In this document: positions 31,152 through 40,928 of the stretch, piece by piece | Layout: each line of letters begins with the position of its first letter | Numbering within the stretch: position 1 is the first letter of the stretch | Notes under the pieces: model-generated | What the model saw: the letters and a program-made list of their open reading frames with translations, nothing else | The model's database searches: none | Told to the model about the DNA's origin: nothing | Translations under genes and position numbers: made by a program | From: Pseudomonas subflava | GTDB lineage: Bacteria; Pseudomonadota; Gammaproteobacteria; Pseudomonadales; Pseudomonadaceae | Assembly (NCBI RefSeq): GCF_023823685.1 | Contig: NZ_JAMXBF010000006.1 | Location: 310,001 to 374,000 of the forward strand | DNA length: 64,000 nt | Direction: 5' to 3'

Positions 31152-33184
31152 CCCGTTCGCAAACAAAAGCGGCGCAGCCGAGTGCGGTCCAACCGGGTGC
31201 GGTCCAACCGATCCCGCGCATCGCCCTGACCTGGCTGTTGGTGGCGCAGGTACTGGTGATCCTGCCGCACCTGCTGCATCTGCCATTCTGGATCGCCGGG
31301 CTGTGGCTGTTATGCGCCGGCTGGCGGGTGCAGGTGTTCCGCATGCGCGCGCGTTTCCCCACGGGCATCGAGCGCATTGCGCTGGTGATCGCCACGGGCG
31401 CCGCCGCGTTCTTCTCGCGGGGCAGCCTGATCGGCCTGGACGGCGGCGCGCTGCTGCTGGTGGCGACCTTCATCCTCAAGCTGGTGGAATTGCGCAGCCG
31501 ACGGGACGGGCTGGTGCTGATCTTCCTCGGCTTCTTCGTGGTGGTAACCGGCTACCTGTTCGACGACGGCTTGCTCGCGGCGCTGTACAGCCTGTTGCCG
31601 GTGACCGCACTGCTGGCCGCGCTGATCGGCATGCAGCAGAGCGGCATGGCCGAGCGGCCGGGCGCTACCGTCAAGCTGGCGGCTTCGATGATGCTGCAGG
31701 CGGTGCCGCTGATGTTGTTGCTGTTTCTGTTCTTTCCGCGGATGGGGCCCTTATGGAGCCTGCCCAACCCTCAGCAGGCGATGACGGGGCTTTCCGACAG
31801 CATGGCGCCTGCGGACATCGCCGAGCTGAGCCAGTCGCCCGCGCTGGCATTTCGGGCCAGCTTCGATGGGAAGGTACCCGCGAGGCGAGAGTTGTATTGG
31901 CGTGCCTTGACCTTGGAGCATTTCGACGGGCGACGTTGGTCGCAGTCTTGGGGGGCTCAGCAAAGAACGCAGCCCGTATGGTTGAAGCAGGGGCCTTCTG
32001 TTAGTTACTCGGTCATCATGCAACCCACGGGTACACAGTGGCTGTTTGCCCTCGACGTCGCGGTGGTCGAACAAAAAGATATCTATCTAATGAGCGATTT
32101 CCGCTTGGAGAAAAGGCGTCCAGTCACACAGAACCTGATGTACCAGGTGCGCTCGTGGCCGCAGGCTGTGCGAGAGCCTACCCAGACCAGAGGTATGCTC
32201 AGCAGAACCCTGCAGCTTCCTGGTCGAGGGGACCCGCTGAGCCGTGAGTGGGCTGAACAACTGCGACGCGAACACACCGATCCTAAGGGCTTGGTCGAGG
32301 CGGTACTCAAGCATTTTAATCAGCAACCATATAGCTACACGCTTAAGCCCCCAACTTTAGGGGACGACAGCATTGACGATTTTCTTTTCCGCACCAAAAA
32401 GGGTTTTTGTGCTCATTACGCCGGTGCTATGACCTTTGTTCTCCGCGCGGCAGGGATTCCTGCACGCGTCGTAACGGGTTATCAGGGTGGGGAGTTGAGC
32501 CAGAGCGGAGACTACCTCTCCGTCCGCCAGCTCGACGCCCATGCCTGGGTCGAGTACTGGCAGGAAGGGCGCGGCTGGACCAGCGTTGACCCGACCTTTC
32601 AGGTCGCGCCGGAGCGCATCGACCTGGGCGCCCAGGACGCGTACTCCGACGACGAGGCCTTCCTCGAGGATTCGCCGTTCTCCCCACTGCGCTATCGCAA
32701 CGTCGGCTGGATCAACGACCTGCGTCTCGCCTGGGAGAACATCAACTACAGCTGGCAACGCTGGGTGCTGGGCTATCGCAGCGAGCAGCAGCTGGGGTTG
32801 TTGCAGCGCCTGTTCGGCTCGCTCAACTGGAAGCGCATGGCCGTGGCGATCGTCGGCGGTGGTGGTCTGCTGCTCGGCCTGCTGGCTCTCTGGCTGTTCA
32901 AGCCCTGGCGGCGCGAGCGCGATCCGCAGCAGCGCCAGCTGCGTCGCTTCGAGGCTTTGCTGTTGCGCCACGGTCTGCGGCGCGCCAGGGGCGAGGGCGT
33001 TCGCGACTTCGCCGCGCGAGCGGCGGCGCTGATGCCCCGGCAGGCCGACGCGATTACCACCTTCGCCCAGGCCTTCGAGGCTCAGCGCTACGCCGGCGGG
33101 GCGAGTGCCCCGCAGGAGCTGCGTCTGCTGCTGCGCCGTCTGCGCCGCGAGCTGCCCTGGCGCGCGGCGACGCGTCGGCAGTAA
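31148..33184 (+). CDS. tgpA: Membrane-bound transglutaminase TgpA
   Basis: This 678-residue protein has six or so N-terminal helices (DUF3488 region, to about residue 185), then a periplasmic transglutaminase-like domain with the triad Cys421 (KGFCAHYAGA), His465 (DAHAWVEYW) and Asp481 (TSVDPTF). One more helix lies near residues 565-585, followed by a cytoplasmic DUF4129-like tail. The P. aeruginosa homologue has been reported as essential. From about 31860 to 32520 the gene is strikingly lower in GC, with A/T-ending codons, unlike its own 5' and 3' parts. The reading frame and triad are intact. Confidence 0.93.
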   Translation: MTRSQTKAAQPSAVQPGAVQPIPRIALTWLLVAQVLVILPHLLHLPFWIAGLWLLCAGWRVQVFRMRARFPTGIERIALVIATGAAAFFSRGSLIGLDGGALLLVATFILKLVELRSRRDGLVLIFLGFFVVVTGYLFDDGLLAALYSLLPVTALLAALIGMQQSGMAERPGATVKLAASMMLQAVPLMLLLFLFFPRMGPLWSLPNPQQAMTGLSDSMAPADIAELSQSPALAFRASFDGKVPARRELYWRALTLEHFDGRRWSQSWGAQQRTQPVWLKQGPSVSYSVIMQPTGTQWLFALDVAVVEQKDIYLMSDFRLEKRRPVTQNLMYQVRSWPQAVREPTQTRGMLSRTLQLPGRGDPLSREWAEQLRREHTDPKGLVEAVLKHFNQQPYSYTLKPPTLGDDSIDDFLFRTKKGFCAHYAGAMTFVLRAAGIPARVVTGYQGGELSQSGDYLSVRQLDAHAWVEYWQEGRGWTSVDPTFQVAPERIDLGAQDAYSDDEAFLEDSPFSPLRYRNVGWINDLRLAWENINYSWQRWVLGYRSEQQLGLLQRLFGSLNWKRMAVAIVGGGGLLLGLLALWLFKPWRRERDPQQRQLRRFEALLLRHGLRRARGEGVRDFAARAAALMPRQADAITTFAQAFEAQRYAGGASAPQELRLLLRRLRRELPWRAATRRQ

Positions 33185-33298
33185 ACCCCCGTCGCAGAGC
33201 CGAATGACCGGCAATATCGCCGCTGAATTGGCGGCACTGTCTCTCCCTTCGTCGCGCGCTTTTCTCTAAGCTTCCGTCAGCATGAAAGGAGATTGCGC

Positions 33299-34096
33299 AT
33301 GACCTTCGCTGAACTGATCCACGCGGTGCATACGCACTCGCAACACGTTGTCGTCCCAAGCCTGTGGGGCCAGGGCAGGGCCACCTTCGGTGGCCTGGTG
33401 GCCGCCATGGTCTACGAGGCCATGCGTCTCAAGGTGCCGGCGGGACGCCCGGTGCGTTCACTGTCGATCACTTTCGTCGGCCCCCTGCTGATGGGCGAGG
33501 CGGTGGCGTTCGAGGTAGAGGTACTGCGCGAGGGCAAGTCCGTGGTCCAGGTGGTGGGCCGCGCGGTGCAGAACGGCGCGGTGGTGGCGATGGCCCAGGG
33601 CAGCTTCGGCGCTTCGCGCGAGTCGTCGGTGCGCGTCGAGGCCGAGCCGGCGCCCGCCATGAAGGCGGTTGAAGAGTGCCAGGAACTGCCTTACGTGGCC
33701 GGCGTCACTCCCGAGTTCACCCGTTTCCTGGCCATGCGCTGGGGCGAGGGCGGCATGCCCTTCAGCAGCAATCCTTCGCGCCACATGGGTGGCTGGGTGC
33801 GTCTGCGCAGCGACGTCAGCCGCGACCGGGTGACCGAGGCCCATCTGCTCGCTCTGGTCGACGCCTGGCCGCCGGCCGTGCTGTCGCACCTGAGCAAGCC
33901 GGCTCCTGGCAGTTCGCTGACCTGGACCATCGAGTTCGTCCACCCGATTCCCAACCTGACCACCCATGACTGGTGCCTGTACCGCGCCGAAATCGAGCAT
34001 GCCGCCGATGGCTACGGTCACATCGCCGCTCGCCTGTGGACCCCGGACGGCCAGTTGCTGGCGCTGAGCCGGCAGACCACCACGGTGTTCGACTAG
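33299..34096 (+). CDS. TesB-like acyl-CoA thioesterase family protein
   Basis: This 265-residue protein shows a duplicated hot-dog fold of the TesB type. The N-terminal half has [19 protein letters not shown] and [11 protein letters not shown], and the second half has [10 protein letters not shown] followed by [17 protein letters not shown]. Such enzymes hydrolyse acyl-CoA; the substrate is unknown. AAAGGAG at 33285-33291 precedes the ATG at 33299. Its stop codon shares a CTAG palindrome with the stop of the convergent tatD. Confidence 0.82.
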   Translation: MTFAELIHAVHTHSQHVVVPSLWGQGRATFGGLVAAMVYEAMRLKVPAGRPVRSLSITFVGPLLMGEAVAFEVEVLREGKSVVQVVGRAVQNGAVVAMAQGSFGASRESSVRVEAEPAPAMKAVEECQELPYVAGVTPEFTRFLAMRWGEGGMPFSSNPSRHMGGWVRLRSDVSRDRVTEAHLLALVDAWPPAVLSHLSKPAPGSSLTWTIEFVHPIPNLTTHDWCLYRAEIEHAADGYGHIAARLWTPDGQLLALSRQTTTVFD

Positions 34097-34896
34097 CGCG
34101 CAGGCAGGCCGAAGAAGGCACGGGCGGTCGCGGTGGTGTGCGCGGCCAGGGCCTCCTGGCTCTCGCCGCGGTGCAGCGCGACTTCGCGCAACACCTCGGT
34201 GAGAAAAGCCGGCTCGTTGTGCCCGCTCTTCGGCTTGGGCCGCAGGCTGCGCGGCAACAGGTAGGGTGCGTCGCTCTCCAGCATCAGGCGACCGGCCGGG
34301 ATGTCGCGCATCAGCGGATGCAGATGGGTGCCGCGGCGCTCGTCGCAGATCCAGCCGGTGATGCCGATGTGCAGATCGAGATCGAGATAGCCGTACAGCG
34401 TCGCCTTCTCGCCGGTGAAGCAATGCACCACGGCGGCCGGCAGGTGATCGCGGAAAGGGCGGAGAATGGCGAGGAGCCGCTCCCCGGCCTCGCGCTCGTG
34501 GAGAAACACCGGCATCTGCAGTTCGACCGCCAGCTCCAGCTGTTCTTCCAGGGCCTTCTCCTGCTGCGCGCGGGGCGACAAGTCGCGATTGAAGTCCAGC
34601 CCGCACTCGCCCACTGCACGTACCGGTGCTTCACCCAGAAGGGCGCGTAGCTGACGGGCGGTGTCTGCGCTCCATTGATCGGCGTCGTGAGGATGTACGC
34701 CGGCCGTGCTGAACAGCTGTGTGCCGCCCTCGTCCAGCTCACGGCAGAACGCCAGCGCTTTCTCGCTCTCCTCTAGGCTGGTGCCGGTCAGGACCATCTG
34801 GCAGACGCCGGCCGCGCGGGCCCGTTCGAGTATCGCCTCACGCTCCCGCGCGAGGCTGGGATGGGTCAGATTGACGCCGATGTCGATGAGTTGCAT
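34093..34896 (-). CDS. tatD: TatD family metal-dependent hydrolase
   Basis: This 267-residue TIM-barrel protein begins [19 protein letters not shown], the TatD-proper start. It also has [23 protein letters not shown] (metal-binding Glu and Asp), HCFTGEKA and [10 protein letters not shown]. TatD proteins are magnesium-dependent 3'-5' exonucleases linked to DNA repair and RNA quality control. It is convergent with the thioesterase gene, overlapping by 4 bases. It is divergent from the lytic transglycosylase gene, and its promoter must lie in the 228-base spacer. Confidence 0.92.
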   Translation of the reverse strand: MQLIDIGVNLTHPSLAREREAILERARAAGVCQMVLTGTSLEESEKALAFCRELDEGGTQLFSTAGVHPHDADQWSADTARQLRALLGEAPVRAVGECGLDFNRDLSPRAQQEKALEEQLELAVELQMPVFLHEREAGERLLAILRPFRDHLPAAVVHCFTGEKATLYGYLDLDLHIGITGWICDERRGTHLHPLMRDIPAGRLMLESDAPYLLPRSLRPKPKSGHNEPAFLTEVLREVALHRGESQEALAAHTTATARAFFGLPAR

Positions 34897-34977
34897 GGTG
34901 CTACCTCAAAGCCGAGCGGGGCAGCATATCAGAGCCTGCCTTCGCGCTATAAAACAAGAAATAACAGGGAGTTAAAC

Positions 34978-35019
34978 ATGCTTGTTGATGCTTCCCGTCA
35001 GCTCGGGCTGGCGCGTTGA
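34978..35019 (+). CDS. Possible 13-codon leader ORF upstream of the lytic transglycosylase
   Basis: A short frame MLVDASRQLGLAR starts at an ATG preceded by AGGGAG with a 6-base spacing and ends at TGA. It lies in the spacer before the MltF-like gene, downstream of a TATAAA at 34949-34954. No attenuator hairpin follows that I can define. It may be chance, since the composition is not informative at this length. Confidence 0.25.
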   Translation: MLVDASRQLGLAR

Positions 35020-35124
35020 AGGCCGCTGTGCCAACCTCCGCGCCCCTCGCCACGGAACCATCCGTCGGCGGGCTGCTCTCAGACGACCGGGCTCATTCTT
35101 GACCTGGTTCCACCCGGAGGCCCG

Positions 35125-36531
35125 ATGACGCGAGCGCTGCTGCTCCTGCTCTGCTTGCTGGCGACGCTGCCGGCTCAGGCGCGCCTGAGCGCCCTGGGCG
35201 GCAACCTGCCACAGGCCGGCAGTCAGCGCGACCTGGCGGAGATCCGCAAGAGCGGCGAGCTGCGCGTGCTGGTCAACCAGAGCCGCGACAGCTCCGGCGA
35301 GATCAAGGGCCAGGCCATCGGCATCGAATACCAGCGCCTGCGCGCCTTCGGCCAGTACCTCAACCGCAACGCCCGCGACGGGCGCGAGCTGCGCCTGAAG
35401 ATCATCCCCAAACCCAAGGACCAGCTGGTCGCCGCGTTGCAGAAGGGCCAGGGCGATCTGGTCGCGCCCGGTGAGCTGCTCGAGGCCCATCCGGGGCTGG
35501 GCATCAGTGCCAGCACGGCGATTCGCCGCGACGTGGCGCTGGTGGTGGTCGGCAACCGCGGCAATCGTCACTACCGCCGTCTGGAGGACATGTCCGGGCG
35601 CAGCCTGACGTTGCCGGTGGGCAGCGCCGTGCGCGATGCGCTGCGCGACGTCAATCAGCGCCTGGCGCAGCGCGGCAAGCCGCCGATCGTGGTGGAGTGG
35701 GCCGATCCCAGCCTCGCGGTCGAGGATGTGCTGGAGATGGTGCAGGCGGGCATCTATCCCTGGACGTCCGTGGAGTTGCCGATCGCCGAGCGCTGGCAGA
35801 AGGTGATGCCGCGGCTGCGCATCGAGCGCCATCTGGTGGTGGGCGAAGAGGGCGACATGAGCTGGTTCGTGCGCCGCGGATCGCCCATGCTGCGCGCCAG
35901 CATCGACCGCTTCCTCGATGGCTACCGAACGCCTGGCGACCAGGACTCGGCGTTCCAGCGCATCTATCGGCGTTCCTACAAGGTACGCAATCCCACGGCC
36001 CGTGCCGACCGTCAGCGCCTGGAGCGGGTACGCAGCGTGCTGCAGAAGCACGGCGGCAAGCAGGATCTCGACTGGCTGCAGCTGGCGGCGGTGGCCTACA
36101 AGGAGTCCACGCTGAACCCGGCGGCGCGCGGTGCCTCCGGGGCCACCGGGCTGATGCAGATCACGCCTGCGGCGGCGCGCAGCGTGGGCGTCGGCAATAT
36201 CCAGGCGCTGGACAACAACGTGCTGGCCGCCACTCGCTACATGGCACTCATCCGTCGCGAATTCTTCGCCAGCCGGCAGATCGCCGAGAGCGAGCGCATG
36301 GCCTTCGTGCTGGCTGCGTACAACATGGGACCGCAGCGGGTGCAGGGCCTGCGTGCGGAAGCCCGCCGGCGCGGCCTCGATGCCAATCGCTGGTTCTTCC
36401 AGGTCGAGCGCGTGGCCGCGGAGCAGCTTGGCATGGGCGTGGTCAGCTACGTCAACGCGGTGAACAAGTACTACCTGGCCTATGATCGCGAACGCTACCT
36501 GCTGGACCCAACGATCGGTGGCTCGAAATAA
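35125..36531 (+). CDS. Membrane-bound lytic murein transglycosylase, MltF-like (MltF2 type)
   Basis: This 468-residue envelope protein has a signal peptide (MTRALLLLLCLLATLPAQA, cleavage near 19). A periplasmic solute-binding-like regulatory domain (about residues 30-270) and a C-terminal SLT goose-type lysozyme domain follow. The catalytic Glu327 lies in AVAYKESTLNP, followed by ASGATGLMQIT and AAYNMGPQRVQ. It cleaves the MurNAc-GlcNAc bond with formation of 1,6-anhydroMurNAc. The domain order matches MltF. P. aeruginosa has a second MltF paralogue near its lipase locus, as here. There is no lipobox. Confidence 0.9.
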   Translation: MTRALLLLLCLLATLPAQARLSALGGNLPQAGSQRDLAEIRKSGELRVLVNQSRDSSGEIKGQAIGIEYQRLRAFGQYLNRNARDGRELRLKIIPKPKDQLVAALQKGQGDLVAPGELLEAHPGLGISASTAIRRDVALVVVGNRGNRHYRRLEDMSGRSLTLPVGSAVRDALRDVNQRLAQRGKPPIVVEWADPSLAVEDVLEMVQAGIYPWTSVELPIAERWQKVMPRLRIERHLVVGEEGDMSWFVRRGSPMLRASIDRFLDGYRTPGDQDSAFQRIYRRSYKVRNPTARADRQRLERVRSVLQKHGGKQDLDWLQLAAVAYKESTLNPAARGASGATGLMQITPAAARSVGVGNIQALDNNVLAATRYMALIRREFFASRQIAESERMAFVLAAYNMGPQRVQGLRAEARRRGLDANRWFFQVERVAAEQLGMGVVSYVNAVNKYYLAYDRERYLLDPTIGGSK

Positions 36532-36638
36532 ATCTATTTATTCGATTGGATTGAGCGCTTATTTGCGCTTTCAAGATCGTAAATTTCGAATAATATGTGC
36601 CTCACACACACCACATCTCCTCCACAAGGACCTGGCAC

Positions 36639-37073
36639 ATGAGCAACCTGATCACCCGACTGATGTCCTCCAACGCCGGCTACGGCATCACCCTGCTGCG
36701 CATCGTCACCGGCTTCACCTTCGCCGCCCATGGCGCGCAAAAACTGTTCGGCTGGTTCGGCGGTTACGGTCTGGAAGGCGTCGGGCAGTGGATGGAAAGC
36801 ATCGGCCTCACCCCGGGCTACCTGATGGCCGCACTGGCCGGCAGCGCCGAGTTCTTCGGCGGCCTGGCCCTGGTGGTCGGCCTGCTGGTGCGTCCGGCGG
36901 CGGTGTCCCTGTTGATCGCCATGGTGGTGGCCGCGGCCACCGTGCACTGGGCCAACGGTTTCTTCATCACCAGCAACGGCTTCGAATACGCCATGATCCT
37001 CGGCCTGATCAGCGCGGTACTGGTCATCGAAGGCGCCGGCAAGCTGTCTCTGGATCGCGCCATCGCCCGCTGA
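36639..37073 (+). CDS. DoxX family membrane protein
   Basis: This 144-residue protein has four membrane helices and the DoxX pattern: TLLRIVTGFTFAAHGAQKLFGWFGG, LAGSAEFFGGLALVVGLLVRPAA and VHWANGFF. DoxX-type proteins sit in the inner membrane; some are thiosulfate:quinone oxidoreductase subunits and others act in redox or catechol defence. The role here is unknown. The 107-base upstream region is AT-rich (TAATAT near 36590) and probably holds its own promoter. CAAGGACC supplies the ribosome binding site. A terminator follows. Confidence 0.88.
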   Translation: MSNLITRLMSSNAGYGITLLRIVTGFTFAAHGAQKLFGWFGGYGLEGVGQWMESIGLTPGYLMAALAGSAEFFGGLALVVGLLVRPAAVSLLIAMVVAAATVHWANGFFITSNGFEYAMILGLISAVLVIEGAGKLSLDRAIAR

Positions 37074-37092
37074 GCCTCATCCTGCTGCAGTC

Positions 37093-37117
37093 AAAGGCCC
37101 GCCATCGCGGGCCTTTT
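37093..37117. terminator. Bidirectional terminator between DoxX and lipase foldase genes
   Basis: AAAGGCCCGC (37093-37102) pairs with GCGGGCCTTT (37107-37116) around a 4-base loop. It has T residues on the plus strand and an A-run on the other side, so it can serve both convergent genes. Confidence 0.88.
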
Positions 37118-37122
37118 CACAT

Positions 37123-38154
37123 TCAGAGTTTTTTCTCACGGCTTTCGGCCAGTTGCTCCGCGGCCTCCAGACGCAGGCGCTCGCGCTCGTCGAAACGTTC
37201 CTGCGCGAGGCTGGCGATGGCCGTGCGGCGGTCGTCCTCGCTCAAGCCCCCATTGGCTTCGATCCGCGCCTTTTCCCGGCGGTACTCGTCGAGACGCTGT
37301 TGCCACTGCTGGCGACGCTGGTCCAGCGCCTCCAAACGCGCGGTGGCTTCGGCACCGACCAGTTGCAGGCGCAACTGCTGAATCTGCGTCGGGCTTGCGC
37401 CCTGGGCCTGCAGCGCGGCGGTCTGCTGGCGCAGCTCGGCCTGCAGTTGTGGCGCGGCCATTTCCTGCAGCTCCTGCGGCAGGCCGGCGCGCAGCCGATC
37501 CATCGCCTCGGTCTTCTCCTGGTCACTCAGCGAGCGGTCGTGGCGGATCGCCAGGCGCTGCAGGGTGAACTGGTTGTAGGCCTCCTCCTGGGCGAAGAAG
37601 GCGCGATGCGCCTCGGGGCTGAAGATGCCGGCGCGCAAACCCTGCACCGCCATTTCGCGCTGGCGCATGGCCTCCAGGCTGGCCATCTGCGGCAGGTCCT
37701 TTTCCAGCTGGATCAACTGGCGCTTGTAGTCCAGATACTGCTCCAGCAGGGCCAGGGCCTGGCCCTCGGCAGGTTCGTCGAGCTGGCTGCGGATGTAAGC
37801 CTGCAGGCGATCGACGCTGGCCTTGATGCTCTCCTCGCCATAGGCGCTGAGGAAGTAGTCGAAGATGCGCCGGATATCCATGCTGATCAGCAGGTTGCCG
37901 GCCTCGTCGAGGCGGAACTGGCCGTCGACCTCGGTGCCGGCGAAGGAGGGCGGCAGTGGGGCGATGTCGGCGGTCAGCGCCGACGGCGGCGGAGCGCCGC
38001 TCTCCGGTTGCGGCGGTGCCATCGGCTCGGGCGTCGCCGTGGGTGTCGGGCGTGGCGCTTTGGGCTGGTGGGTTTCGATGGGGTTTAAGTACAGGGTCGC
38101 GGCAATGCCGGCCCCGATCAGCAGTGGCACGGTCAGGAGCAGGGGCTTGTTCAC
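37123..38154 (-). CDS. lifO: Lipase-specific foldase (steric chaperone)
   Basis: This 343-residue inner-membrane-anchored periplasmic chaperone is needed to fold the lipase before type II secretion. It has an N-terminal helix (residues 5-23), a Pro/Ala-rich linker (30-60), and the foldase signature [13 protein letters not shown] at residues 95-107. A long, mostly helical Gln/Glu/Arg-rich domain wraps around the lipase. It starts with GTG, and the ribosome binding site is weak (CCGAG). A terminator-like hairpin lies between it and the lipase gene. It may also be named lipB or lif. Confidence 0.95.
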   Translation of the reverse strand: MNKPLLLTVPLLIGAGIAATLYLNPIETHQPKAPRPTPTATPEPMAPPQPESGAPPPSALTADIAPLPPSFAGTEVDGQFRLDEAGNLLISMDIRRIFDYFLSAYGEESIKASVDRLQAYIRSQLDEPAEGQALALLEQYLDYKRQLIQLEKDLPQMASLEAMRQREMAVQGLRAGIFSPEAHRAFFAQEEAYNQFTLQRLAIRHDRSLSDQEKTEAMDRLRAGLPQELQEMAAPQLQAELRQQTAALQAQGASPTQIQQLRLQLVGAEATARLEALDQRRQQWQQRLDEYRREKARIEANGGLSEDDRRTAIASLAQERFDERERLRLEAAEQLAESREKKL

Positions 38155-38172
38155 GGCGGGACTCGGCAGGAG

Positions 38173-38201
38173 AAAAACATCGGGGCCCGACGGGCCCCGA
38201 T
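38173..38201 (-). terminator. Terminator-like hairpin between lipase and foldase genes
   Basis: ATCGGGGCCC (38179-38188) and GGGCCCCGAT (38192-38201) form a perfect 10-bp stem with a 3-base loop. On the minus strand this is followed by GTTTTTC. It lies 8 bases after the lipase stop codon and upstream of the foldase GTG. It is likely a partial terminator that lowers foldase expression relative to lipase. Confidence 0.8.
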
Positions 38202-38208
38202 TCGTGGC

Positions 38209-39299
<1,091 letters not shown>

Positions 39300-39413
39300 G
39301 CGACGCAGGCCCCGTGAACCGGGCTTTGCCGCTGCGCTGGGTATTGTTACCGGGAGAAACAGCCACGCCCCCTCGCGGGGAGGGCGACGGTCCGGGGCAC
39401 GTCTGTTCGGCGC

Positions 39414-39911
39414 TCAGCCCAGCGGCCAGCGGGACAGCGGCAGGTATCGGCCCTGCTCGGAGCGGTAGAGCACCAGCTCGTCCGCTCGCCAGGAGAAAAC
39501 GGGGCAGTCGGAGCGTTCGGGACGGGAGCTCTCGCGCGCCAGGGTTAGGTGCGGGCGGTAGGTGCGCGGCTCGACCGGCAGGCCGTTCCCGAGCAACAGG
39601 GCATTGAGCCCCTCGACCAACCTCGGCAACCGCTCGGGCACTCGGCCAGGGGCGAGATGGAGCAAGCCGCCGTGCCAGCAGTCGAGGCGATCCAGCTCAA
39701 GCTCGAAGGACAGTTCGGTCAGAGGCAGCTGCGGTGGCAGTTGCTGCAGGAGCGCCAGACGCTCCTCGGGCTGATGGCCCAGGAAAGCCAGGGTCAGGTG
39801 CAGATTGGCCGTCGGTACGAGCCGTCCGCTGAAGGCTCGGCTGCGCCGCCAGGCGTCGATCTGCGTGGCGACAGCGGGCGGACAGGGCAGGGCGAAGAAC
39901 AGTCGCAGCAT
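39414..39911 (-). CDS. thpR: RNA 2',3'-cyclic phosphodiesterase
   Basis: This 165-residue protein has the 2H phosphoesterase fold with two HxTx motifs: HLTLAF (about residues 37-42) and HLTLAR (about 121-126). ThpR/LigT opens 2',3'-cyclic phosphates on RNA. I chose the ATG at 39911 (MLRLFFALPCP), where the family begins; an upstream in-frame ATG at 39959 adds 16 unrelated residues. It is transcribed in the same direction as the lipase but separated from it by the lipase promoter region. This neighbourhood is conserved in P. aeruginosa. Confidence 0.9.
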   Translation of the reverse strand: MLRLFFALPCPPAVATQIDAWRRSRAFSGRLVPTANLHLTLAFLGHQPEERLALLQQLPPQLPLTELSFELELDRLDCWHGGLLHLAPGRVPERLPRLVEGLNALLLGNGLPVEPRTYRPHLTLARESSRPERSDCPVFSWRADELVLYRSEQGRYLPLSRWPLG

Positions 39912-40077
39912 GGGCTTACCTTGACAGCATCGGGTGGCATTCCTAGGATCGCACCCCATGGCGCCGATTTAAGAGCAACTTGCGGGGCGCCGCCCGGTTG
40001 GGCGAATACCGCTAAAGCGCTGGCCGGTGTCGCCTCCCACCGCAGTCCGGCGGGATTACGAGGCTGAGACTGCATCC

Positions 40078-40389
40078 ATGAGTTGCTCGCGCACCCATCT
40101 GTATTTTTCCCCCCTGCCGCGTACCGCGGTCAATCGCCATCCGCATGTTCTGCTGGTCGGCAGCCATCAGCCCCGTTTGCTAAAGAGCCTGGAAGGCTGG
40201 CCCAAGCATTGGCCGGGCGCACGCAATTTCCTGATCCGCTTTGCCGACGCTCAGGCGCAGGAGTTGGCACGTTTGCCGGCGGACGCCTTCGATCTGGTGG
40301 TGGTGGGCGCCGAAGCGCGCCCGGTGAACCACGAGCTGATCGGCCAGCTGGTGCGCGTCGCTCGTCAGGGCCTGATCAGCCTGCGCTGA
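40078..40389 (+). CDS. Conserved hypothetical protein, unknown function
   Basis: This 103-residue protein starts [21 protein letters not shown] and contains a hydrophobic strand [20 protein letters not shown] and another, [12 protein letters not shown]. The alternation suggests a small alpha/beta (Rossmann or receiver-like) fold, but no catalytic motif is visible. There is no signal peptide. It overlaps the 3' end of the convergent greB by 14 bases. The frame stays open upstream to 40027, but the ATG at 40078 fits best. The coding character is normal for the genome. Confidence 0.65.
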   Translation: MSCSRTHLYFSPLPRTAVNRHPHVLLVGSHQPRLLKSLEGWPKHWPGARNFLIRFADAQAQELARLPADAFDLVVVGAEARPVNHELIGQLVRVARQGLISLR

Positions 40390-40888
40390 ACCCGGGATAG
40401 TCGATGGCGGTGATGTAGAACGCCTGCTCGCCGCCGGGCGTCTGCACCCGTACTTCGGCGTCCAGCGCCTTGCCGACCAGAGCGCGAGCCAAGGGCGAGT
40501 CGATGCTGATCAGCCCCTGGCGGAGATCCAGCTCGTCGGGGCCGACGATGCGGTAGCGCGACTCGGCGCCATCGTCGTCTTCCAGGGTCACCCAGGCGCC
40601 GAAGTAGACTTTGTTCGGGTCGGCCGGGCGGGCGTCCACCACCTTCAGGTTTTCCAGACGCTTGGTGAGGAAGCGCACGCGGCTGTCGATTTCGCGCAGC
40701 ATCTTCTTACCGTAGATGTACTCGGCGTTCTCCGAGCGGTCGCCAAGCGCCGCGGCCTCGCTGACCGCCTGGGTCACCTGGGGCCGGCGCACGTGCCACA
40801 GCTCATGCAATTCGGCGCGCAGGCGCGCCTCGCCTTCGGGAGTGATCAGCGGGGTGCCGGCGGTGCGGGGCGGACGATAACGGCTCAT
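40376..40888 (-). CDS. greB: Transcription elongation factor GreB
   Basis: This 170-residue Gre factor has an N-terminal coiled-coil with the acidic tip ([20 protein letters not shown]) that reaches into the RNA polymerase secondary channel. The C-terminal FKBP-like domain has [14 protein letters not shown] and [10 protein letters not shown]. The YIYGKK segment is the GreB-type one, which argues for GreB over GreA. It rescues backtracked polymerase. It is convergent with the small hypothetical gene and co-directional with the ABC genes downstream on this strand. Confidence 0.95.
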   Translation of the reverse strand: MSRYRPPRTAGTPLITPEGEARLRAELHELWHVRRPQVTQAVSEAAALGDRSENAEYIYGKKMLREIDSRVRFLTKRLENLKVVDARPADPNKVYFGAWVTLEDDDGAESRYRIVGPDELDLRQGLISIDSPLARALVGKALDAEVRVQTPGGEQAFYITAIDYPGFSAG

Positions 40889-40928
40889 GGTGCTCGCGAG
40901 GTCTTGAGGTCGGGCGATTCTAGCAAGC

